Numbered from the stretch's first letter, positions 23,938 through 32,073 are shown. The stretch: 64,000 nt of DNA from RPRB01 sp035543115 (GCA_035543115.1 DATKKF010000042.1:1-64000), one strand, 5' to 3'. Program-made: numbers and translations. Notes: generated from the letters alone by a model not told the origin.

Positions 23938-24180
23938 ATGGCCAACGAGCTCGATCCGAAGAACGAGATGAAGAAGGGCGTGGATCTGTTGAGGACCTTG
24001 CGGGACGAGATCAAGGTCAAGCTTCACCTCGCCGGGATGGACGCGAAGGACCAGTGGTCAAAGCTCGAGCCCGAGCTCTCCAAGGTCGAGCGCGCGGCCG
24101 AGCAGGCGACGGAATCCTCCAAGAAGCTGATGGACGACGCACTGAGCCGGCTGAAGAAGCTGCGCGACTCGTTGCGCTGA
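23938..24180 (+). CDS. Small charged coiled-coil protein
   Basis: An 80-residue, highly charged, all-helical protein that I do not recognise. It has heptad spacing (VDLLRTLRDEIKVKLHLAG and LSKVERAAEQATESSKKLM) and a Lys/Arg-rich end (SRLKKLRDSLR). GAGGAGG stands eight bases before the ATG, a strong site. It is followed 16 bases later by the SDR-like gene, so they may form an operon. Composition resembles the 75-residue protein at 12610, although the sequences are not obviously homologous. Confidence 0.72.
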   Translation: MANELDPKNEMKKGVDLLRTLRDEIKVKLHLAGMDAKDQWSKLEPELSKVERAAEQATESSKKLMDDALSRLKKLRDSLR

Positions 24181-24196
24181 GCCCGCGGGCCCCGGT

Positions 24197-24901
24197 GTGA
24201 ACGAGACGCTGCTGATGGTCGGCGTCCGGAAGCTCGGACGGACGATCGCGCTGCATTTTGCGCGGAAGGGCTGGCGCGTGCTCTGCGCGTCGCGGACCGC
24301 GGCGGACGTCGAGGGGCTGGCCCGTGCGGTGACCGCGGCGGGAGGCGAGGGCGTGCCGGCGGTGTGCGACCTCCAGCATCCGGAGTCGCTGGCCCGCTTC
24401 GCCGAGGACTCACCGGACCTGGTCATCGCCGCCCAGACCATGGGCGGGCGGTTCGGCGCGCTCCCGCTGCTCGACATCCCGGCCGCGGAGCTGACCCAGT
24501 CGCTCGCCGCCTATCCGCAGGGAACGTGGAACCTGCTCCGCGCCGTGGGACCGGCGATGCTCGGCCGCGGCCGCGGCACCTTTTTGCAGGTCGGCACATC
24601 GTCCGGGGTGCGCACGAAGGAAGGGTTTGCGGCGCTCGGGGCGGCGCAGCACGCGCTCCGGGCGCTGGTCCAGGTCGCGGCCCGTGAGTGGCGCACGCGG
24701 GGGGTGCACGTCGCCTACCTCCCCGTCGACGGACCGATCGCGTCGGAGCGGACGCGGGCGGCGGGGTTCGCGGCCGAGCGGCTCATCGCGCCCGAGGCGA
24801 TCGCCGATGCCTGCGCCTTCCTCCATCTGCAGGGGCCGGACGCCTGGACGCACGAGCTTGTGCTCCGACCGGCGGGCGGCGACTGGTCGGCGCCGACCTG
24901 A
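24197..24901 (+). CDS. Atypical short-chain dehydrogenase/reductase-fold protein
   Basis: A 234-residue Rossmann-fold protein related to SDRs. Cofactor-binding pattern is altered (LLMVGVRKLGRTIALHFA in place of TGxxxGIG), the NNAG-like segment reads AAQTMGG, and the catalytic stretch TSSGVRTKEGFAALGAAQHAL lacks the YxxxK pair, having Leu and Gln at the aligned positions. An SDR-like end (GRDTWTHELVLRPAGG pattern, here PDAWTHELVLRPAGGD) is kept. It is therefore probably a non-catalytic or differently acting SDR fold. It starts with GTG. Gene order small coiled-coil protein, SDR-like, ChrA on one strand with gaps of 13-16 bases suggests co-transcription. Confidence 0.82.
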   Translation: MNETLLMVGVRKLGRTIALHFARKGWRVLCASRTAADVEGLARAVTAAGGEGVPAVCDLQHPESLARFAEDSPDLVIAAQTMGGRFGALPLLDIPAAELTQSLAAYPQGTWNLLRAVGPAMLGRGRGTFLQVGTSSGVRTKEGFAALGAAQHALRALVQVAAREWRTRGVHVAYLPVDGPIASERTRAAGFAAERLIAPEAIADACAFLHLQGPDAWTHELVLRPAGGDWSAPT

Positions 24902-24914
24902 CCGCAGCAAGAGA

Positions 24915-26108
24915 TTGGCACGGCCCCTGGCAACGCCCGCTCCATCGGTCTCCGTCTCCGAGCTGGTCCGGGTGTTCTTTCGCATCGGCTGGCTGGCCTT
25001 CGGGGGGCCGGTCGCGCAGATGGGGCTGATGCACGACGAGTGCGTCGAGCGGCGGGGCTGGCTGGACGACGCGGACTTCGTCCGGGCGCTGAACTTCGTG
25101 CACGTGCTGCCGGGACCCGAGGCGTCACAGATGGCCATCCTCATCGGCTGGCGAGTGCTGGGGGTGCTCGGCGGCGTGCTGGCGGGGGGGCTGTTCATCG
25201 CGCCCGGGTTCATCACCCTGGCGGCGCTGGCGGCGATCTACGTGCGCTTCGGCTCGAGGCCCGAGCTCCTCGGCGTGCTCTCGGGGTTCCGTCCGGTGGC
25301 GCTGGCGCTGCTCGCCTCGGCGATGCTCCGGCTGGGGAGGGCGGCGCTCCGGACGCCGTTCCAGAAGGTGCTCGCCGTGCTGGCGTTCGCAGCGTCGGTG
25401 GTGCTGCACGTCGGCTTCGTGCCGCTGCTCCTCGGCTGTGGAGCGCTCGCGATCCTCCGCTCACGGCTGCGCGGGACGCTCGGCGGGACGGCGCTCCTCG
25501 CTCTGCTCTTTGCCGGGCGGGCCGAGGCGGCAGGACCGGCCCTGGAGCGCCTCCGGGACGTGTCGCTGTTCTTCCTGAAGGTCGGCCTGGTCTCGTTCGG
25601 GGGGGCGTACGCGGTGCTCCCGCTGCTGCGCGAGGGAGCGGTGCTGCAGTTCGCCTGGCTCACCGATCCGCAGATGGTGGACGCGCTGGCGCTGGGCGAG
25701 ACGACTCCCGGTCCGCTGATCAGCATCGGGGTCTTCATCGGGTACCTGGCCGGGCATCCGCTGGGCGTGGGGTTCGCGTCGGCGATGTGCGCGGGCTTCT
25801 GGCTGTTCCTTCCCTCGTTCGTGCTGGTGCTGGTGGGGGCACCGCACCTCGACCGGGTCACGGCGTGGCCCGGGGTACAGCCATTTCTCGAGGGGGTGAC
25901 CGCGGGGGTGCTCGCGCTGATGGCTGCGGTGTCGCTGGCGCTGGCGAAGGCCACGGTGATCCACGCGGGAACGATCGACTGGATGACGCTGGTGCTCGGC
26001 GTCGTCGCGTTCGTGGTGCTGGTGGTGGGCGGCAGGCGCCTGAACGTCGCGTACGTGGTTCTCGCCGGCGGCGCAGTGGGCCTCACTCGCGCGCTCCTCG
26101 GCGCCTAA
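24915..26108 (+). CDS. chrA: Chromate transporter family (ChrA) permease
   Basis: A 397-residue inner membrane protein with the two homologous CHR halves typical of long ChrA. Half one: FFRIGWLAFGGPVAQMGLMHDE near residues 20-40 (read as two parts), then VHVLPGPEASQMAILIGW. Half two repeats the pattern: FFLKVGLVSFGGAYAVLPLL near 220 and ALGETTPGPLISIGVFIGYLAG near 260. The duplicated FGG and PGP motifs are family hallmarks. The start is uncertain: TTG at 24915 is the best available codon, without a good ribosome site. Chromate efflux is the known activity of some members; no reductase or sensor is adjacent, so the substrate is inferred. Confidence 0.9.
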   Translation: MARPLATPAPSVSVSELVRVFFRIGWLAFGGPVAQMGLMHDECVERRGWLDDADFVRALNFVHVLPGPEASQMAILIGWRVLGVLGGVLAGGLFIAPGFITLAALAAIYVRFGSRPELLGVLSGFRPVALALLASAMLRLGRAALRTPFQKVLAVLAFAASVVLHVGFVPLLLGCGALAILRSRLRGTLGGTALLALLFAGRAEAAGPALERLRDVSLFFLKVGLVSFGGAYAVLPLLREGAVLQFAWLTDPQMVDALALGETTPGPLISIGVFIGYLAGHPLGVGFASAMCAGFWLFLPSFVLVLVGAPHLDRVTAWPGVQPFLEGVTAGVLALMAAVSLALAKATVIHAGTIDWMTLVLGVVAFVVLVVGGRRLNVAYVVLAGGAVGLTRALLGA

Positions 26109-26731
26109 GAGGTGTCGAGCACGGGGCGCGGGAGCTTCGGCAGGCGTGGCGGCCGCGGGCCGCGCCGCACGGCGCCCCGCACCGGTCCGTAGGGCAGCTC
26201 CGTCCCGCTCCGGGCCGAACGCAGGAGCAGCCCTCCTCGGCTCATGTCCCCCCGGCCGACGAAATCCACCGGGAAGAGCAGCCGGTCGTCGAAGATGTCG
26301 AGCAGCAGGTCCACGTACTTGTCGCTGGCGATGCTGCCGAGCAGAACCACCTCCGCGGCAGGGAGCCGCTCGGACAGCGCCCGTGCATCACGCTCGAGCG
26401 GGCGGCGGTAGCGCCGGTCCTCGGGATCCACGCGCACCCTCGCCCACGCATCGAGGTCCGCCGGCGTGATGCGCCGCTCGGGCTCGACCAGGCCCGCCCC
26501 GGGGGTGATGACCCACGAGGCGCCGAACGCCCGCGCATAGGTGAGCTTGCCCCGGAAGTAGAGGCCGCTGGTGAAGGTGAAGACGTCGCCCAGCGTCGCC
26601 CCGCCTTCGGACCGGAGCTCCATCGCCAGGGGGAAGCCGGCCGCCGGACGCCGCAGCATCGACATCCGCACGCCGTCGCAGCGCGCGGGGGACAGCAGGA
26701 AGATCCGCCGTGGTGGCGCCCGCCGCTTCAC
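26105..26731 (-). CDS. DUF6884-like protein, third gene of the HipA-like kinase operon
   Basis: A 208-residue protein. It begins VKRRAPPRRIFLLSPARCDGVRM, then has SGLYFRGKLTYARAFG, SWVITPGAGLVEPERRITPADL and VVLLGSIASDKYVDLL. This order (SC/SP-x-K/R start, FRKA-like helix, LSAKYGLV-like strand) resembles DUF6884, a YaaA-like fold, but the match is by eye. The GTG at 26731 overlaps the DUF3037 stop as GTGA, which fixes the start. Its end overlaps the chrA stop tail to tail by 4 bases. Function unknown; coupling to the kinase and DUF3037 genes implies a shared task. Confidence 0.65.
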   Translation of the reverse strand: MKRRAPPRRIFLLSPARCDGVRMSMLRRPAAGFPLAMELRSEGGATLGDVFTFTSGLYFRGKLTYARAFGASWVITPGAGLVEPERRITPADLDAWARVRVDPEDRRYRRPLERDARALSERLPAAEVVLLGSIASDKYVDLLLDIFDDRLLFPVDFVGRGDMSRGGLLLRSARSGTELPYGPVRGAVRRGPRPPRLPKLPRPVLDTS

Positions 26732-27120
26732 CCGCCGGACTCCACGAGGGTCTTGAAGAGCCCGGCGAGCGCTGCCTCGGGCACCTCGGCCCGGCCGGCG
26801 TGTACCGGCGAGGTCTGGATCACCGTGCTCCGGGGCGCGACGAGCCAGTGGAAGCGCTCCTTCGCCGGCAGCCGGGCGACGGGTCCCGCGTCGGGATCTC
26901 CGGCGCAGATCCGTGGCACCGCTGCGAGGTGAGCCGAGATGGCGTCCACGTCGGCCCTCGGATCGAGCGCTCGCAGCCGCGTGACGTCGAGCGCCACGCG
27001 GGCGGCAAGGTAGTCCTGCGCCAGGCACCAGACGATGATCCCGGCGTTCAGGAACTCGCCGCGCTCGACCCGGGGCACCACCCGGACGATCGCGTAGTCA
27101 AACGCGCAGGGCACGGGCAC
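26728..27120 (-). CDS. DUF3037 family protein
   Basis: A 130-residue protein with the DUF3037 signature: FDYAIVRVVPRVERGEFLN (residues 7-25), AGIIVWC, and a C-terminal segment with FHWLVAPRSTVIQTSPVH. DUF3037 genes are very often found directly next to HipA-like kinase genes, as here. It starts with GTG inside the last 23 bases of the kinase gene and ends overlapping the third gene as GTGA, so all three proteins are translationally coupled. It may be a substrate, partner or regulator of the kinase; no antitoxin-type helix-turn-helix is visible in it. Confidence 0.85.
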   Translation of the reverse strand: MPVPCAFDYAIVRVVPRVERGEFLNAGIIVWCLAQDYLAARVALDVTRLRALDPRADVDAISAHLAAVPRICAGDPDAGPVARLPAKERFHWLVAPRSTVIQTSPVHAGRAEVPEAALAGLFKTLVESGG

Positions 27121-27880
27121 GGTTTGCCTCCTCCTCGAACACCGCGGCGTTCGCCACCCTCCGGGTCAGCCACTCGACGTACGCGTGCCGCTGGGCGGGA
27201 GCGGCGCCCAACTTCGGGTCCTCGGGGAGCCATCCATCGGGCACGGCGTCGGCGAGCCTGCGAAGCAGCGATTCCGACAGCCTCGGGCGAAGCCGCTCGC
27301 CCGCCGCCCGGATGTCCCCGGCCGCCGGGAGCAGCACGTGGTCACGCACCTGGGGGAAGGCCGAGGTGGCCCGGGCCGGCGCCTCGGCCCAGTCGTGGTG
27401 CACGTAGAGGCTCGCGCCGTGGTCGATGCAGTACAGCCGCCGATGCCACTCGAGCAGGTTGGGGTTGCGCGGAGTCCGGTCCACGTTGAGCACCAGCGCG
27501 TCGAACCAGACGATGTCCGCGGCGAGCTCCGCGGGCGGCGGGGGGGACGCGGCCGGATCGTACCCGAGCGCGCCGGGCAGGTAGTCCACCCCCAGGTTCA
27601 GACCCACGCTGGCCTTGAGCAGATCGCGGATCTCTCCGTCGGGCTCGGTGCGGCCGATGTCCGGGTCCAGCGTCACCAGCACGAGCGTGGGCACCGGGAG
27701 CCCCAGCGCACGGCCCAGCTCCCCGGCGAGCAGCTCGGCCACCAGCGCCCGGGGGCCCTGCCCCGCCCCCCGGAACTTCACCACGTAGAGGCCGTCGTCC
27801 TCCGCCTCGACGATGGCGGGGAGGCTCCCGCCCTCCCGGAGCGGGGTGACGTAACGGGTGGCGGCGAGGGTGCGGAGCAC
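27098..27880 (-). CDS. HipA-like Ser/Thr kinase (short HipA subtype)
   Basis: A 260-residue protein-kinase-like protein of the HipA_2 type. Motifs: TRYVTPLREGGSLPAIVEA at residues 7-25, DDGLYVVKFRGAGQG near 28-42 with the ATP-contacting Lys, GRALGLPVPTLVLV, catalytic loop VLNVDRTPRNPNLL near 128-141 (Asp and Asn present) and LYCIDHGASLY near 150 in the DFG position. So it should be an active kinase. It lacks the HipB-binding N-terminal extension and no HipB-like regulator is adjacent. I prefer the GTG at 27880, where family similarity begins and GGTGGG precedes; a GTG at 27922 is the alternative. First gene of a three-gene operon. Confidence 0.85.
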   Translation of the reverse strand: MLRTLAATRYVTPLREGGSLPAIVEAEDDGLYVVKFRGAGQGPRALVAELLAGELGRALGLPVPTLVLVTLDPDIGRTEPDGEIRDLLKASVGLNLGVDYLPGALGYDPAASPPPPAELAADIVWFDALVLNVDRTPRNPNLLEWHRRLYCIDHGASLYVHHDWAEAPARATSAFPQVRDHVLLPAAGDIRAAGERLRPRLSESLLRRLADAVPDGWLPEDPKLGAAPAQRHAYVEWLTRRVANAAVFEEEANRARALRV

Positions 27881-27987
27881 GGCCGGCCCACCATAACCGC
27901 AGCCGGCCCGGTTGCTCGCCACGGGACGGACCGTTGCCGGCCGAGCGACGAGCCTTTCCCGCCGGCTGCGTTAAGTCCATCCTCGCC

Positions 27988-28686
27988 ATGATCCAGGTGC
28001 GCAAGAGCGACGAGCGGGGCCACGCCAACCACGGCTGGCTCGACACCCACCACACCTTCTCCTTCGCCGACTACCACGACCCCGACAACATGGGGTTCCG
28101 GTCGCTGCGGGTCATCAACGAGGACCGCGTGGCCCCGGGCCAGGGGTTCGGCACGCACGGGCACCGGGACATGGAGATCCTCTCCTACGTCCTCGAGGGG
28201 GGCCTGGCCCACAAGGACTCCACCGGAGGCGGCGGCGTCATCCGCCCCGGGGACGTGCAGCGCATGAGCGCCGGGAGCGGAGTGATGCACAGCGAGTTCA
28301 ACGCCTCGCGGTCCGAGCCGGTGCACTTCCTCCAGATCTGGCTGGTCCCCGACCGCCGCGGCATCACTCCCGGATACGAGCAGAAGCACTTCCCGCCCGA
28401 GCAGCGGAAGGGACAGCTTCGGCTGATCGCCTCCCCGGACGCGGCGGACGGCAGCGTGAAGATTCACCAGAACGCCCGCGTGTACAGCACGCTGCTCGGC
28501 AAGGGAGAGACGGTCACCCACGCCCTCGCCCCCGGCCGGCACGCCTGGGTGCAGGTCGCCCGCGGACGGGTCCGGCTCGGCGACGTGGTGCTCTCGGCCG
28601 GCGACGGCGCGGCCATCTCGGACGAGCGCGCGCTCACGCTGATGGGCGACGAGCCGTCCGAGGTCCTCCTCTTCGACCTCGGGTGA
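27988..28686 (+). CDS. Pirin family protein (YhhW-type quercetinase-like)
   Basis: A 232-residue short pirin resembling E. coli YhhW. N-terminal cupin: DTHHTFSFADYHDPDNMGF near residues 19-37, RVINEDRVAPGQGFGTHGHR with the first metal His pair near 58-60, MEILSYVLEGGLAHKDS, and GVMHSEFNAS near 103 with the last His and Glu. C-terminal cupin lacks ligands. YhhW has quercetin 2,3-dioxygenase activity in vitro; the cellular role is unclear. It is transcribed away from the HipA-like operon across a gap of about 107 bases that should contain both promoters. Confidence 0.93.
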   Translation: MIQVRKSDERGHANHGWLDTHHTFSFADYHDPDNMGFRSLRVINEDRVAPGQGFGTHGHRDMEILSYVLEGGLAHKDSTGGGGVIRPGDVQRMSAGSGVMHSEFNASRSEPVHFLQIWLVPDRRGITPGYEQKHFPPEQRKGQLRLIASPDAADGSVKIHQNARVYSTLLGKGETVTHALAPGRHAWVQVARGRVRLGDVVLSAGDGAAISDERALTLMGDEPSEVLLFDLG

Positions 28687-28763
28687 CGGGAGACCTCGTC
28701 AGGGGGGTCGCGCGCTGAGGGCCCGGACTGGCGCTCGCGTGCTAGGCTTCCCCTTCTTCCCGC

Positions 28764-29243
28764 ATGCGCTGCTGGTCGCCGCTCCTCGCCCTCCTCGTCG
28801 CGTGCGCCTCGGGTTCCGAGGCGACGCGGCCCGACGCCCGGGCCTCGACACCCTCGAGCACCACCAGCTCCGGGGGAGGCCCGAGCCTCTACGAGCGCCT
28901 CGGCCGCCGCCCCGGCATCGACCTGGTGATGCACACCTTCGTGGGCAACGTTGGCCGCGACAAGCGCATCAACGTGCGCTTCCTCTTCGTGGACATGGAC
29001 GTCCTCCAGTCGCACCTGACCGACCAGGTGTGCGCGGCCTCGGGCGGCCCCTGCGCCTACGCCGGGCGGGAGATGAAGCCGCTCCACGCGCCGATGCACG
29101 TCCGCGGCGCCGAGTTCGACGCCATGGGCGAGGACCTGCTCGCCGCGCTCAAGACCCAGGGCGTCCCCGAGCGCGAGACGAAGGAGCTCCTGGCCATCGT
29201 CGCCTCCACCCGGGCCGACATCGTGGAGCCGGAGGCGAAGTGA
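28764..29243 (+). CDS. Lipoprotein-anchored truncated haemoglobin (group I-like)
   Basis: A 159-residue protein with a lipoprotein signal (LLALLVAC, acylated Cys14), a Ser/Thr-rich tether to about residue 38, then a truncated-globin domain: SLYERLGRRPGIDLVMHTF, RFLFVDMDVLQSHL, SGGPCAYAGREMKPLHAPMHV, FDAMGEDLLAALKTQGVP, ELLAIVASTRADIV. The proximal haem His lies in MKPLH near residue 109. The helix-B Tyr (usually FY) is replaced by Val (FVGNV), which should alter oxygen/NO chemistry. It faces the periplasm or outer leaflet. It is coupled to the kinase gene by GTGA, the first gene of a redox-flavoured operon. Haem binding is inferred. Confidence 0.85.
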   Translation: MRCWSPLLALLVACASGSEATRPDARASTPSSTTSSGGGPSLYERLGRRPGIDLVMHTFVGNVGRDKRINVRFLFVDMDVLQSHLTDQVCAASGGPCAYAGREMKPLHAPMHVRGAEFDAMGEDLLAALKTQGVPERETKELLAIVASTRADIVEPEAK

Positions 29244-30613
29244 ACGAGGGCGTGCCGCCCACGGTGCTCTCGCCGGTGCCGCTCACCGACGTCCTGGTGC
29301 CGGTCGAGCTCGGGCCGGGCACGTTCCTCCACCATTTCCGCGTCGATCGCCGCATCGCAACCGGCGGCATGGGCGCCGTGTACCTCGGCTTCGACACCTC
29401 GCTGAACCGGACGGTGGCGCTGAAGACGCTCCGCCCCGAGCTGGCGCGCGACCCGGAGTTCCTCGCCCGCTTCCAGCGTGAGGCGCAGAGCCAGGCCAAC
29501 CTCGTTCACCCCCACGTGGTGCAGGTCTACTTCGTGGGCGAGGAGCGCGGCGTCTGGTTCATGGCCATGCAGCTGGTGGACGGCGGCTCGCTCCAGGATG
29601 CGGTGGACCGGCGCGGCCGGCTGCCCTGGACCGAGGTGGCCACGCACCTCGTCGGGCTGGCCGAGGCGCTGGTCGAGGCCGCCCGGCTGGGCATCGTCCA
29701 TCGCGACCTCAAGCCGGCCAACGTGCTGCTCGACCGCTACGGCGTCGCCCACGTCGCGGACTTCGGCCTGGTCACCGCCACTCACGCGCCCTCGGACCAC
29801 GACACGCTGGTCCGGAGCCCCATGGCCGGCATCGCGGGGCTCAGCGTTGCCGGGTCGGTGATGGGCACGCTGCCGTACATGCCGCCCGAGCAGCTCAAGG
29901 GACAGCCGCTCGACCCGCGCGCCGACGTCTACGGGCTCGGCGCCACCGTGTACCACCTGCTGGCCGGCGAGCCGCCGGTCAAGGCCCGCACCCCGGCCGA
30001 GGCGCTCCAGCAGATCGAGGCCGGCATCGTGCCCGTCCGCCGCGCGCGCACCGACGTCCCGCGGGCCCTCGCCTCGATCGTCGACCGCTGCCTGGCCCCG
30101 GACCCTGCAGAGCGCTTCCAGTCACCCCAGGAGCTCGCCTGGGCCGTGCGCCGCGCCGCGCCCCAGCCGGAGGTGGCGCCCGCCCCGGTGGTCCGTCTCG
30201 CCGCGTGCCTGCTCGACCTGCTCCCGGCGCTCGCCATCCTCCGCTTCTGGTTCGAGAAGGCGCCCTGGGCCGCCCCGCTCTGGCTTCTCCTCTGGCTGGC
30301 GCTGGGCATCGCCTTCCTCGACGCCTCACCGGGGAAGTGGCTGATGCGCCTCCGCCTGCGCACCGAGGCCGACGGCGACGTCCCGCCCCTGCGCGCAGCC
30401 GCCCGGGCGCTGCTCCAGTGGGGCTGGTTCGCACCCCTCTCCTTCGCCCTGTCGCTGCTCTACGCCTCGGCGGGGACGCTCGCCGCAACGCTGGGAATCG
30501 GCGGGCTGGCCTGGGCAGCCCTGGTCCTGCTCGGCGCGCTCCCGGCGGCGCTCCGCAAGCCCACCCTGGTGGACCGGCTCACCCGAACGCGGGTCCTGGT
30601 GGACGTGCGATGA
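29240..30613 (+). CDS. Eukaryote-type Ser/Thr protein kinase fused to a C-terminal RDD membrane domain
   Basis: A 457-residue membrane kinase. Kinase domain about residues 30-295: glycine loop ATGGMGAVYLGFD near 42 (first Gly of the loop is Ala), VALKTL Lys near 62, catalytic HRDLKPANVLLD near 153, DFGLVT near 174, and MPPEQLKG in the APE position. A Pro-rich joint near 308-318 leads to an RDD domain (RLAACLLDLLPALAILRFW, LDASPGKWLMRLRLR) with about four hydrophobic segments. No PASTA or other sensor domain. GTG start overlaps the globin stop, and the end overlaps the YceI-cytochrome gene as ATGA, suggesting the kinase reports on or controls redox partners. Confidence 0.92.
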   Translation: MNEGVPPTVLSPVPLTDVLVPVELGPGTFLHHFRVDRRIATGGMGAVYLGFDTSLNRTVALKTLRPELARDPEFLARFQREAQSQANLVHPHVVQVYFVGEERGVWFMAMQLVDGGSLQDAVDRRGRLPWTEVATHLVGLAEALVEAARLGIVHRDLKPANVLLDRYGVAHVADFGLVTATHAPSDHDTLVRSPMAGIAGLSVAGSVMGTLPYMPPEQLKGQPLDPRADVYGLGATVYHLLAGEPPVKARTPAEALQQIEAGIVPVRRARTDVPRALASIVDRCLAPDPAERFQSPQELAWAVRRAAPQPEVAPAPVVRLAACLLDLLPALAILRFWFEKAPWAAPLWLLLWLALGIAFLDASPGKWLMRLRLRTEADGDVPPLRAAARALLQWGWFAPLSFALSLLYASAGTLAATLGIGGLAWAALVLLGALPAALRKPTLVDRLTRTRVLVDVR

Positions 30614-32058
30614 CCTGGAAGACGCTCCTGCTCCTCCTGCTGCTGCCCGCGCTGGCGGGAGCCGAGCCTCGCGCCTGGACCCTCCAGAAGGGAACCGGCC
30701 GCGCCCGCTTCCGCGTCGAGGCGCCGCTCGACTCCATCGATGGCAGCACCGCCGGGCTCTCGGGAGAGCTCCGCTTCGACGAGGCCAGCTGGGCCGAGGG
30801 CACGGGGAAGATCCACATCGCGCTCACCGGCTTCACCACCGGCCTGAGCCTCCGCGACGAGGACCTCCGCGACCAGTTCTTCCAGGTCGACCGCTTCCCC
30901 GAGGCGGTCCTGACCATCACCCGCATCGAGCGTCCGAGCCAGGGCATCCTCGTCCCCGGTCGCGAGGGCCAGGCCGACGCGGTGGGCGCGCTCTCGCTCC
31001 ACGGCAAGGACCAGCCGGTGCGCATCCCGATCTCGGTGCTGCTCACCGACGGGGAGGGCCACCGCGACCTCCAGGTCACCGGGACGTTCGACGTCCCGTT
31101 CACTGAGTACGGCATCCCGCGCCCGGCGCGACTCTTCCTCAAGCTCGGCACCGTGGCCCACGTGCGCTTCGAGGCCACCTTCCGCGGTACCACCCCGGCC
31201 GCGCCAGCCGTCGCGCTCGCGGCCGCTCCTCCCGCGGCTGCAGCCCCCGCGCCCCGGCCGCCGCGCCTCGAGCTCTCCTTCAGCGTGGCCCATCGGCCCG
31301 AGAGGGCGAAGGCCCAGCCCCGGGCAGCAAGCTGGGAGTTTGCCTTCACCAGCCCCGAGGGCCGCGGGGAGCGCCTCTTCCGGGATCCGGCGGTCGGCGG
31401 CGAGCAGAACGCGCTGGCCTGCGCTTCCTGCCACAGCTGGCGCGACGAGCGGAGCGGCGCGCTCGACCCGCTCGGCCACACCTCGTCCAACAGCTCGCTC
31501 TGGAACAGCGCGCGGCGTGCGACCTTCTGGCGCGATTTCGCCAGCACTCCGGAGGACGCCACCGACCTCTGCGTGCGGCGCTTCATGCTCCGGCCCGCCG
31601 GCGGGGACCCGGCCCAGCTCGCGGACCTGGCCGCATACCTGAAACGGATCTCGCCGGACACCGCGCCACCGCTCGACTACCGCCCGCTCCTCCTCGGACG
31701 GAAGACGGCCATCGACCGGCCCACCGGCGGCGACGGCAAGCGCGGCGCGCTGCTCACCGAGCGCTTCTGCGGCCGCTGTCACGGGGAGGGGGCGATGCGC
31801 CCGCCGCTCGAGGTCGGCCTGTACGAGCCCGACTACCTGGTGGCCCGGGTCCGGTGGATCGGCGCGCACGACGCGAAGCAGATGCCGCCCGTGCCGCTGG
31901 ACCGGCTGACCGACACCGAGCTCCGGGACATCGTGACCCATCTGGTGGGGCGGCCGGACGAGCGCATCTTCCAGCGCCGCCGTGCCACCGCCCCCCGCGC
32001 CGGCGCGCCGGCCCAGCCGTCCGAGGGCCCCCTGGCGGCGGTGCGCGCCCGGAATTAG
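30610..32058 (+). CDS. YceI domain fused to a dihaem cytochrome c module, exported
   Basis: A 482-residue secreted protein. Signal peptide MTWKTLLLLLLLPALAGA; YceI lipocalin-like domain about residues 20-195 (TGRARFRVEAPLDSIDGSTAG, LRDQFFQVDRFPEAVLTI, FDVPFTEYGIPRPARLFL), the fold that binds isoprenoids/quinones; an Ala/Pro linker of about 30 residues; then two c-type haem motifs, CASCH near residue 270 in a region like the N-terminal part of dihaem peroxidases (GERLFRDPAVGG) and CGRCH near 386 in a mono-haem cytochrome domain with MPPVPLDRLTD. The combination suggests periplasmic electron transfer from a YceI-bound quinol-like ligand. ATGA coupling to the kinase; function otherwise unknown. 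Confidence 0.85.
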   Translation: MTWKTLLLLLLLPALAGAEPRAWTLQKGTGRARFRVEAPLDSIDGSTAGLSGELRFDEASWAEGTGKIHIALTGFTTGLSLRDEDLRDQFFQVDRFPEAVLTITRIERPSQGILVPGREGQADAVGALSLHGKDQPVRIPISVLLTDGEGHRDLQVTGTFDVPFTEYGIPRPARLFLKLGTVAHVRFEATFRGTTPAAPAVALAAAPPAAAAPAPRPPRLELSFSVAHRPERAKAQPRAASWEFAFTSPEGRGERLFRDPAVGGEQNALACASCHSWRDERSGALDPLGHTSSNSSLWNSARRATFWRDFASTPEDATDLCVRRFMLRPAGGDPAQLADLAAYLKRISPDTAPPLDYRPLLLGRKTAIDRPTGGDGKRGALLTERFCGRCHGEGAMRPPLEVGLYEPDYLVARVRWIGAHDAKQMPPVPLDRLTDTELRDIVTHLVGRPDERIFQRRRATAPRAGAPAQPSEGPLAAVRARN

Positions 32059-32073
32059 AGGAGGGGTCCGCCG

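Noticed and set aside
24910..24932. Possible sigma-54 promoter TTGGCACGGCCCCTGGCA before chrA
   Set aside because: The GG-to-GC spacing is 11 rather than 10 bases and the element would overlap the proposed start codon.
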